Source of the DNA: Gibbula magus
Taxonomy: Eukaryota; Mollusca; Gastropoda; Trochida; Trochidae
DNA: 64,000 nt
Assembly: GCA_936450465.1 (NCBI GenBank)
Contig: OW388303.1
Span: 4,237,693 to 4,301,692 of the forward strand
Direction of reading: 5' to 3'
The translations under genes and the position numbers were made by a program. The notes beneath the pieces were generated by a model. It did no database searches, was not told the origin of the DNA, and was given only the letters and a program-made list of their open reading frames with translations. Each line of letters opens with the position of its first letter. Position 1 is the stretch's first letter. Below are positions 12,101 to 24,100 of the stretch, in pieces.

Positions 12101-15100
12101 AAATACTCAATACGATAAGACGGAAATGGTCAAGGGAGATAACCGGTGACGGATGGCTAACAAAATTACCTCGCGTGCTTTGCAACGAAGTGATATGAAT
12201 TGTCATTGGCTCGCAGGTCCAAGCTGCGTAGCGGGTTGATTAGCTCATGCCGGCCAAGGGCGGGTAATTTGAGTACAAATTTCTCTGATGAAATTTCCCA
12301 TGGGTGATATAGTGGAGAGTAACGGAGCATATATAAAACCCTGGGTAACCGAGGATGGCTTATTTGCTACAGAGACCCTTTTTTATTCACCAGTACTTGT
12401 TTCCTGTGTTATATCTTTCAATCTATAGAATTAATAGCCATATATTTTTAATTCCAGAGTTACATTCGTGCAAAGCTACAGCAAATACTGGGTGTCACAA
12501 ACTGCTGAACTGAAGACATACAACGTTTCATCCCTTAAGAAACCAGATCACATCGTAAGTTTTATATTTTTGATTTGCATGATTATTAGTTTGGGCCTTT
12601 AAATAGCTAGGGACATGCGCAATTTTATGCATTAGTTTAATGTCATTTATATGATGTTGATGATGATGTGGATGGTGATGATGATGTTAACAGTGATGAT
12701 GAAGATGATCATGATGGTGGTTTAATGGTGGCAATGATGATAATGATGATGACAATGAAGGTGATTGGGATGGTGATGTGATGATGATAATGATGATGAT
12801 GTGCAAGGTAATACTGATTATGATTGTTGTAATGATGATGATGTGAATGGTTATGATGGTAATGGTGATGATGATGAGTATGATGATGTTGCCAATGATG
12901 TTGGTGATGATGTTAATGGAGATGGTGGTGATGATGGTAATGATGATGATGATTACGATGATGTGGATGGCATTGATGATTATGATTGTGGTAATGACGA
13001 TGGTGAGATGATGATAACGATTGTCCATACATTTATGTTTAGAGTCTACTAATATCCGCCATATTCGCTTCTGAGTGTCGCCTCCATTATATTTTTAAAA
13101 TGTCAGTCCATGTCAGTATTTTCTGGGAGTATACAACTGATACTTAGAGTAGTCGTCAGTTAATCACCCACGTGATATACCAGGCAGGGACTGGTTCAAC
13201 CGGACGTATAGTAACAGCATCTGGTTAGGTATACCGCGTTTCACTACACCGGAAGTTCTCTTTACCTGGAAATTATCCTTTTTATCGTAATTGCGGGTTC
13301 TAGTGCTCATGGTTGTGTAATGTATACATAAACATTCCTTACATGGCGGGGTGTACATTTCAGATTTAGGAATTCAATAAGCACTCAGTAATAAAGTTTT
13401 AAAAAATGATATTTCATAACTCCTTTGTTAATTCGTGAATTATATGTGTAAAAATACAACTGGGAATATAATCCCAGATAACTGTCGGTGAAATGTTATA
13501 ACATATTTATTATGACACTATATGAGGTTGTGTCATTCATGAAGTCATGAAACGTCTTTCAGTGTCCCTAGCGCGCTTCACTCGATTGTAAATCAACAGT
13601 GGTGTTTTGGGAGGCGAAATACTCATGTACATTTAACTAAACCCCAACTAATCTATGCGGTACCAGAATGTAGACTCTGATATATAGTAACAGTTACACA
13701 CAGGATCACCCTCATAACTCGACACCATAACTCGCCACCATAACTCGACACCATAACTCGCCACCATAACTCGACACCATAACTCGACACCATAACTCGA
13801 CACCATAACTCGACACCATAACTCGACACCATAACTCGCCACCATAACTCGCCACCATAACTCGACACCATAACTCGACACCATAACTCGACACCATAAC
13901 TCGACACCATAACTCGACACCATAACTCGCCACCATAACTCGACACCATAACTCGACACCATAACTCGACACCATAACTCGACACCATAACTCGCCACCA
14001 TAACTCGACACCATAACTCGACACCATAACTCGACACCATAACTCGACACCATAACTCGACACCATAACTCGCCACCATAACTCGACACCATAACTCGAC
14101 ACCATAACTCGCGCCAGTCTCCATTACAGGCCACTGTAAGCTTTGCTGCATTTCGTTAACTTATGTGTACTAGCATAGCAGCGCTCTGCAACTGTACATA
14201 GGGCGTGCTGCTACGCTAGAACACAACAGTGAAGAGTGGCGCGAGTCATGATTTGCCAGGACTTATATATCGAATCTGTAAAGGTGACATACCTATATTA
14301 CTATGTCAACTAACTACATTGTACAGGTAGAAACTCCAACGATAGGTATGGACGCTATCGACTTCACCTGGTGTGGTCGTGACAAGGGGTGCTTCCTCTA
14401 CCCAAGACAATGCAGGGGGTCTGATTGTGACGCGGCCGTGACCTTCACAAAAACCAACGACTCCTACTACACCATCGAAATGATGGCAAGGTCACACCCC
14501 TTCCTCACTATGGCACTTTCAAAGGATAAGAAAATGGTAAGACTACTGTAAAATTAACTGCATCACCGATTTATCATGTTTGGACTGTCGAAGGTCAACA
14601 ATGGTGCAAATATATGTGTCACCCAAGCGTAATCGTCTGATCTCTTGGTCTGGATTAAGGATAGGAAAATGATACGACCATATCAACATGAAATAGGTAG
14701 GATACAGACATTATTTGTAAAAACATAGATTCGATTCGTCAGTTATTAAAAGATTTTATGAAAATAAAGTTGTTATTAATTACGCATTTTGTAGTAAACT
14801 TACACTAAATTAAACGACCGAGATAATCTCAATCAAAAGCATATACCCATGAACTTGCATAAACAGTGGAGGTGGGAGTAACACCCGAACAATTCACACT
14901 TTAGTTTAGACCAAGGCTGCAATTGTGTTAAATGCTTTGGAATTCAGTCAGATCACACACTGCAGGTAACACTGACTTCCATTTAACAGTATAATTTATG
15001 ATAGAACAGCGACATGCTTTATTTAAAGCACATATACTAAAGAGAGAAACCTTATTTGAATGAGTTTGTCATGTAAACTGGAAGATCATTCATCATATCA

Positions 15101-18100
15101 TATCATACCAATTTCATGTTTTTGTCTGACATATAATCTTCTGGGTTTTTTTCAGACTTATAACTCGCTTATTTTGATCAAGGTGTATATAATAATAATG
15201 TAACTCGGGTTCACAGTGTCTTGATTACTATCAATACTTACACTTACTTACAGGGGGATGACCACACCATCACGTGCACTGTTCGGGGAGACAGCGCAAC
15301 CATCCAGAACGGAATCAACCCGGCTTACTACAACGAACGCGTTTTGGCTGTAAGTTCAGAGTTAAAATAGACCTTGTTTCGAGATATAAAATGGCAAAAA
15401 AATGCTTCTACCGGGATTCGAACAGGTTATTTAGCTTCCTCTCCGAACCTTCGAACGAAATTAGTTCGGATCCTAGTAGATACACTATTTTGCAACTTTT
15501 TAGAAAAATTAAAAACATTTTTTGTGGTACATGTACAGGCACATTTCATATACAAATTATTTTGCAACTTTTATTCCTCTGTAGAAAGTTGATTTTAATC
15601 AGTCTGACTCTAAGTTAAACATACTGCTAACGTTAAAGGTTCTGTTCCTGACCATTCTCTCCAAAAGATGTTACTTAAGCCATACCTTACCACAATTCGT
15701 CCGTCGTCCGTCGTCCGTCGCCCGTCGTCCGTCGTCAACCACTTATCTACATATGAGCAGAGCGTTGTACCTTTTTGTATCATCATTTGAGATATACATT
15801 TACACGATTTCCTTTGGAAGAGTCATATTCTCTTCAAGATCTTTGCAGGAATTGTGATACGTGCGACAACCGATTTTCCAAGTTTAGTTTCAGGTCATGT
15901 TTTTGTTAATATGCAATTTCAGTTTGGTGACATTGAGAAATTTGTTTCGCTATTCAGTTTCAAACAATACATAGTCTGCGAGGTACAGAGCGCATGGGCC
16001 TATTTTTACAGATAATATTAATGAGATCAGATGATGTTCTACTCTTGCCGTGATAAAAGTATATCTTGTAATAGTTCAAACATTTATCAAGGTAATATTT
16101 TCTAAAGCGTTGCTGTTTGATCAATATCAATATATTTGTTTTTGTGTGCAGCAAAATCTGACAGATATTCGTGTCAAGTCCACGTCTAGCCTGATAATGT
16201 GTAGATTCAGCAGGCCACGTGTCGTCAGTGTTCGCAGAGATGTGCCGGATACTGATCCACCGGAAGTGACCTTTGTTAACTTTGACCTTGAAGAACGTTG
16301 GTACATAATGCTAGCTTGGGGGCAGGTGGCAACAGGTGAGAACATTACCCCAATAAATAATTCTAGTTTTTCAATTCAATTCAACCTGAAACTGCAAGTA
16401 TGGTATTTCCATCAAATTAAACTTTGTACGTTTACACACCGAAATGAACAAAGCTATTGAACCAAAGTCAATCTGGAAATATGGTGTTGTACAGATAAAA
16501 TCGTTCTCGTTAAGAATGTTAACCAGTACATACTTTACAAATCGTTTTCTTTACCCATGAACTCTGTGCTAAGGCGGAAATATATTTTGAATAGGCTAAT
16601 TTATAAATGGTTATATGAAGGTACATGTGTGTTATACCCACCTACATAACACTGATGCAATATCTCTGTGCTCTTTGAAGACCGACGCTTCTCTAGAATC
16701 AAGTGTAAATTGTGCACGGGAACCTTCCTTAGCATAGCATCGATTATATATCACCAAAAAAGTATGCCACGTTTAACGCCTGAGCAGCGAGAGAGGGCCA
16801 TTGGGGTGTTGCGTTCCGGTGCAACTCGGGGCAGAGTTGCAGAAATCATGAACTACCACATAACCACAATCGAGAGATGGCGAAACGTCTCAGAGATACT
16901 GGCCGGACATCAGACAGACCACGAAGCGGAAGACCACGGGTAACTACGGCAAACGAAGACCGCTAGTTAGATATACTACACCTACGTAATATATTGACGT
17001 TACAGCAAGAACTGCTTTTCAACACACCGTCAGCAGAAGGACCGTAGCCAGACGTCTCTGCCATTTCGGTATCAGAGCTTATAGATCCCTGAGAGGAATG
17101 ACCTTGACCCGACAACACCGTCTAAACAGAATGAGGTGGGCCCGTACTGTGGAGCAATGGCAACGACGAAATCGTTCTCTTTACAAATGAGAGCAGGTTC
17201 CAGTTGTTTAATGTTAACAGCCGAACGCGAGTGTACCGGCGTAAAGGGGAACGTACGTCACGTTGTTGCAAGAAGTGCATCGCCAACGGTGGCAGTGTCA
17301 TGATTTGGGGTGGTATATGTGATGACACCAATACTGATCTTGTGATTATAAATGGTAACTTGAACGCTAACGGCCAACAGATCCTGACCCCAGTCTTAGT
17401 TCCATTTCTTCAGATCAACCCACGAAAGCTGCTTCAACAGAACAATGCCACTCCACATACTGCACGTGTTACAAGAGACTATTTACATGCCAGCAACATA
17501 AACGTTCTCCCGTGGCCAGCCCAGTATCCTGATCTAAATCCCATAGAACACCTCTGGGACCATCTTCAGAACCCTCCACGCGACAGACAGACGTTGACGT
17601 TGCACTGCAAGACAAATGGCGCCGTCTACTCCAGTCGTCGTGAGGAGGCTTGTAACGTCTGTACGACGTCGTGTTAGAGAGTGCACGAGGTTGACACACT
17701 CGTTATTGACAATCAATTGTGGCTGAAAACCGTACTCTAGATTGATTTCAAGAAAATGGACATGGTCGAATTTTGGACAATCATACATCTTTAACACAAC
17801 TGCTCTTAATTTTCTGAATTTTGTGACTATCAGATACTTTCCAAACTGAAAACAATTGTTTTGACTATTTATAATTCATAATTGTTTCGTTTGTTTTCTT
17901 TAACTAAGAAAATATGAATCCAGCGTTTCTTTTGCCAGTGAGTTTAGCTCATCAGGCCGGAAAGGCGTGATTAGGCTTATGTCATGGCATGGCCACCAGC
18001 GTCTGTCCGACCATCCGTCCGTTCATCCATAAAACTTTTCGCTTTTTCATCTTCTTCTTAAGAACCAACGTTTCAGAAAGCTAAAATCTTGTGTATATAT

Positions 18101-21100
18101 TTCTTGGCCAATGGAGATTATAAATTGTAGACTTGATGACTCTTTGGTCCTCAATACAGAGGCTATAGCCTTAAACCCGATTTAAGTCTTACCTAGAAAG
18201 TTGAAATGTTGTGTACAGTGTCATTGGCCAATGGGGGTTATGAATTGTAGATTTGTTAACCCCCTGAACATGTTGAACCTTGTATAGTGTATTGTGAGCT
18301 ACAAAGCCAGTGGCTCTATTTTCAAAAGCTATAATACAAAATAAGGCCAGGGTGCCACACCATACTGCCCTTGTTCCAGTACAACCGGACTCAATACTCG
18401 TAGCTGACTACCATCATTTATACAATCCTATTGACAGGCACTGACGTTATAACCAAACACATGGAGCTGCCCATTGTTACTGATGAACAGGTGAACTTCC
18501 AGGAAACCCTGGTGTCTAGAGGCTCCTTCCTCGCCAAGGAGTACAAGACTCATGGTAGGTATTCTGCTATCTACATATCTTCATGAAGAAGACAACATCT
18601 TCGATTTATTGATTAATGATTGATTAATGATAGATTTTCTTCTAAAATTGATATTTGAAAATTTTCACCGTGTACTTTTTGTTATAATTGTTCAATGTTT
18701 TCTGTGTACCTGTCAGGCATTGTTCTATCACGCACTAGATACAATTACGAGGTCTTACAAACCTGTACTCTCGCGCTCAACTCTCTTTCATTTAAATCTC
18801 AGTAGAAACATGCATTCACTTGAAAGAAAGTAAAGATTGGTAGAGCGTAGTGTGAGAGAAGGAAGTAAGAAAGTCCAGTTGGTTTACAAGATGTCTTTAG
18901 TGTTTGGCGTAAAACCTGAATTCGATTGTTTTACGTCACAGACAACTCGTTCAAAGACAATATTTGTTATTTAAAATGGATATTGCACATAAACTATATT
19001 ACACCGTGTATGTTGTATATCTGTGTAACGAACCAGTTATTTTTTTTTTTTATTATTATGTTTTTATTTCCCATCAGATGTTTACATATACATAAGAGAG
19101 AGTGATCTTTTACATAGATATATCAAATATGTGGCATATAATGTGATATATAATATGACTATGTTCAAGTACATGTATTGCAGGTTTTCTACATCTGACA
19201 CAAATAATTCAAGTTCCATAAGTTTACATAATTCTAAACAGTGTGTGGAAAGAAGACCAAAATGAAAAGAATTTCGGCTGACTATTATTTGCAAAAGCAA
19301 TATATTTACATGTTTGGTAATATTTTAATAATTCTTTTTGTATATGTCCAAAATTTGGGTTTTTTCCTTTTCTACTCGCAGTGTAGATTTTATATTTTAC
19401 CAATAAACAAATGGAATTTAACGGATTATTATTTCTTCCCTTAAAACCAAAAAGGATGTTTTCAGGTGTCAGATCAACATATCCTTCAGCTAATATTTCC
19501 AGCCATTCTGCTTTGTCAGAAAAAGTACAATTACATAATAAATGCATATCACTCTCTAGTGTATCTGTTTACAAAAAGAACACATAGGTGAATCAATATA
19601 GCCAATCTTATGCAAGTATTTGTTTGTTGTTAAAATATTCTGATTTATCTTGTACTGAAACCATTTTAGATCAACACTCTGAGTACATCTGGTAGCCATC
19701 AAATTGATGTTTTCCCATTCATTCTGTTGGAAATATTTGTCAAATGCTTCTTCCCATCTTAATTGACCAGTTGATTTTTCAAATCTCAATCTGTTAGGCA
19801 AATTATAAACCTTTTTACTTGTAAATATTTTTGAAATATTGAATGGTACAACAGGAAAAACCTGTATCGGTTCTGTATAATTAACAGTAATGTTTCTCTT
19901 TCTGAGATATTCAGACACTGCTCTCTTAAAACCTTGAAAGGTGAGAAAATCTATACAAATGTCATATTTACCATTCAATTCTTCTAAAGACATTATATTT
20001 CCGTCCTCGGTCATAATATTTCTCAAGTATGTTATTCCCTTTTCTTCCCAAGTTTTACAAAAAAACTGTTTTGCCACCTACCAAAATATTGCTATTATAC
20101 CACAGAGATTGATCAAAAACCTCAGTACTTAGAAACTCATCCTTATAACATATTGTAAGATAGTCAGACCATGCATTCACAACATCCTTCCAAAACCTAT
20201 TTGAAATAGTGGGTAGCATATTTTTCCTAATATACATACCATCAGCCAGCCATAGTCTGTGGATATTTGGTATATACGAATATAGAAGCATTTTTTACCC
20301 ATATAGCATTATCATATACTAGTCTTTTAATCCATGTTAGTTTTTGGGATTTGATAGTATTTTTTATTGTTGGTACATTGAATCCTCCATATTTAGCAAT
20401 AGATGTAACAAGTTTTCTTTTAACTTTATCCTTTTTACCCTTCCAAATGAATTCAAAACACCTTTTCTGAAATGATTGAATTACATTATCTGGTGGACTT
20501 GGTATGGATGAAAAAAGATGGTTGAGTTTTGAGAGCAATAAGGATTTCAGAACTACATTTCTACCAATGGGTGTTAACAATCTTGCCTTCCAAATTTTCC
20601 TTTCTCTTTCTATTCTCCCGAACTTTTCAGAGTAGTTAGTGTCTACCATAGAATCTAGGTCAACATTAAAAGTGATACCCAATAAATTAAATTGTGATTG
20701 TGTCCAGTCAAGGTTATACTCTTTACATAACTTATGCCGAGATCTTTTTTTGGATCCTATCCATATTAATCTAGTTTTCTCTGTATTAACTTTAAGTCCA
20801 GAAAACCTTGCAAAAAAGGATAAGACATTTAGCACTGCGTAGAGACATTTTTCATTACCATCTAAAGTTAATGAAATAGCACCGGCAATTGAGCCAGAAT
20901 ACTTTCAATATTACCTATTTTAATACCCTTAATTATTTTATCTTTTCTTATCATAAGCACTAAGATTTCTACACATAAAATAAAAATATATGGTGAAATC
21001 GGATCCCCTTGTCTGCAGCCTCTAGTTATCTTGAAGAAAGAACTCCTAAAACCATTTACAAGCACACATGATTCTATGTCATGTAAAAGGATTGAAATCC

Positions 21101-24100
21101 ACTTTTGTAAACTTGGTCCAAAATTAAAGAAAGTTAGTACATTCATAATAAAGTTTCTATCAACAGAGTCAAAAGCCTTCTCAAAATCAATCAACAGCAG
21201 CAGGCCGGGTATTTGGAATGTTTCAGTGTAATCCATAATATCATAGATAAGTTTAGTTACCTCTCCAATATATCTTCCAGGCACAAAGCCCTTTTGATTC
21301 TCATTGATGACTGTTGGTAGTACGGGTTTAATTCTATTGGCAATCACAGCAGATGCAAGTTTATATGAAGTATTCAATAAACTTATGGGACGCCACGATT
21401 TGAGAAACTGTTTTGGCTTATTAGCTTTTGGTAAACATGTAATTAATCCTTGTTTCTGGGTAACTGATAAGGAATCATGATCATAAGCATAGTTTAAGGA
21501 ATTAGTCAAATATTTATTTATATCATTCCAAAAGAATTTGAGGAATTCTGTTGTAAAACCATCAGGACCTGGTGATTTTTCATTTTTCATTCTTTTTAAT
21601 GCATTCAAGCATTCTTCATAGGTTATTTTACCTTCTAAATTTGCTGAATCGTCAGCAGACAATTTTGGGATATCTGTACCACAGAAAAGATTCTCTAAGT
21701 CAATTTATGTATAGTCTTCTTTAGAATACAATTTTCATAAAAACGTTTAGTTTCTTCTAGAATGTCCCTTTGCTTATCGATTTCAGAACCGTCATTCCTT
21801 TCCAGTTTTGTAATAGATTTATTTTAAAAGTTCCTAAACTCAAGATGCAAAAAATATTTACTTGGTAACGAACCAGTTATGCATTCACTGTGTAGGCGCC
21901 CTGATGGTGACAGCGTGGGTGTTATTTGCTGGCCTGGCCGCCCTCATACCGAGACACTACAAACACCTGGCAGGTGGGAGACTCATTAGGGGCGCTCAGG
22001 TGTGGTTCCAGGTGAGGTTCAATCATAATCATAATCGTGATAATAACGACGACGATGAGGATGATGTTGATGATGATGATGATGATGATGTATTACCTGA
22101 AAAGGAATTCCTTTTGCATGATAACAGAGCTCGTAAACAAAAATATAAATATATTAGATTTCGTGATAAATTCAAAAAAAAACTAATAATCCAGTCAACG
22201 AAGTTAATTATCAATAATTAATTAGATACTTTCTTCCTCACTTGTCGGGCATTCTTAAGTTCCTATCATATATGGTGTTGTCCTTGCAGTTTCATCGCAA
22301 TCATTATATAATTATCGGACCTTTGATTCAACAACCTAAGTCAAAGGCACACTCACTAGTCTTATTATCATGGAAGGAGGTAAAAGGCACATCAAAGTAC
22401 CCGTATTCGTGTTGTCTCTTCAATGCAATCATTTGATGGGCATGAAATATAAAAAAACATAACAAGTTTAAGCGCTCATAAAATGTTTCAGTCACAGTTT
22501 AATTTTAGATACACGTGTACATCAAATTAACAGTACCCTTGACCTTCTATTTACTGTAATGAATTCCTTCGTTAATTTTAAATTTGATTGCTATGAAATG
22601 TTACAACATATAATAATTTAAGCTCAAGTAAAAGGTGTCCGGTCAAAATTAAGGCATATCGAAGCAACGTTGTTTCTCCTCCCTGCAATTAACTTCGTTG
22701 CCTTGATTATTAGTCTTTTTGACAATGTCACGAAATCTAATATGTTAATATGTTAATTAATTAATAAGATACAATAGTCACAATTTACCCTAATTTCCAG
22801 GCACATCGAAGTATTGGCCACCTCGTCTCTCCTTTTGACTGCTACATGTTTTATCATTATTAGAATTGGATATTAGTTGAAGCATCACTTGATTGATAAT
22901 GTGTTAGTACATGTTAATATCTACACCGAAACGTCGCATTCATTGCAATAAAGACGTTTGCTATCCATAACTAATGGTTTTTCTTCACCTCTACAACTTC
23001 TAAAATGCTTCTCAGAGATGTTTATCAGTCGATGGACATGTAATGACACGAAATCTAACAATTTGAAGCACTCGTAAAATATAATGGTCACAATTAACCA
23101 ACTTTGCAGGCACATCGAAGTCTAGGTACCCTTATCCTGCTTTTCACTGCTATCAGTTTCATCGTGATCTTCCTCAAGGTTGGAGGTCTGTCCGGACCGG
23201 TAAGTGTTCACTACACCATAAATGCAATTGATTTATGAGTTTATTGACGAACTATTAAGTGAATGAAACTTAATATTTACTGCCTCTGATGTTAGTCAGA
23301 TATAGAGTCATTTCAGTTAGTAGTGGAGTACATTTAGGAGGCTCGCACAATACAATGTTTATTCTTAATGCAGGATATTGACCATCCCAAAGCATACTCC
23401 CATGATAACCTCTATCTGTATTATTAATATGTTGATATTTCATTTCTTGAACAGGCGGGACACGACCATGCCGCGGTAGGTATAACTGTGGGGGTGGTGG
23501 TATTGGTACAGTCCCTGGCGGGAATGTTGCGCCCTAGTCCTGACAGTAAGATGCGACCACTGTTCCGATGGGGACACAGACTGCAAGGGAAGGCAGTCCA
23601 AATACTGGCAGGTAGGCCTGGTGGCAGTATGCTCGATACACTATACGTACGGGCAAATACGAGCGTTTTCAGTTCCGCTGTATATCTTTAAAAGGTGACC
23701 ATACACTTGTAAATTTCATCAATTTACGGTATAAACAGATTTTGTTCAGGCAATTTACACTTCTTTCACTCAATTGTTCACATACTAAATAATATCTTCA
23801 TCCGAAAGGCATAATCTAATCGTCTCTAAACTAATCTACATGTATCTCTCTCTCGACACACACATTCATCATTTGGCCACAAGTTGATCTATCCTACGTT
23901 GCTTTCAGGTGTGAACCTATATTTGGCCTTCAACTTTACCTATACAAATGAAGCTATGAAGAAGTTTGGTTCCAACGTGGTTCTGATTTATGTAATTATT
24001 GTCGTCCTCTGGGAACTCGTCTTCGAGTACTGGTCCTGTAGACGTGCTGCTAAGCATGGTAATCCATTTTTACATTTCAATCTAGTGTCGCTCTGAAACA

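Larger units (their letters stand above)
11516..12356. mobile_element. Outer palindromic element with two elements nested inside
   Basis: The left arm (11516-11578) begins ATCCTCGGTAACCCTGGG and the right arm (about 12294-12356) is its reverse complement over about 60 bp with few differences. The flanks share TTATTTGC, a likely target duplication. Inside lie a MULE-type hairpin element (11590-12033) and a second hairpin (12056-12270). No coding capacity; the open frames at 11492-11907 are spurious. Confidence 0.85.

Noticed and set aside
12687..13052. Ile/His-rich and Asp-rich open frames
   Set aside because: Produced by the GAT/ATG trinucleotide tract inside intron 4 of the FRRS1-like gene.
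13648..14151. Three long - strand open frames with a SYGVELWCRVMV pattern
   Set aside because: They are translations of a 13-bp repeat that has no stop in any frame; the same peptide motif in all three frames shows it is not a gene.
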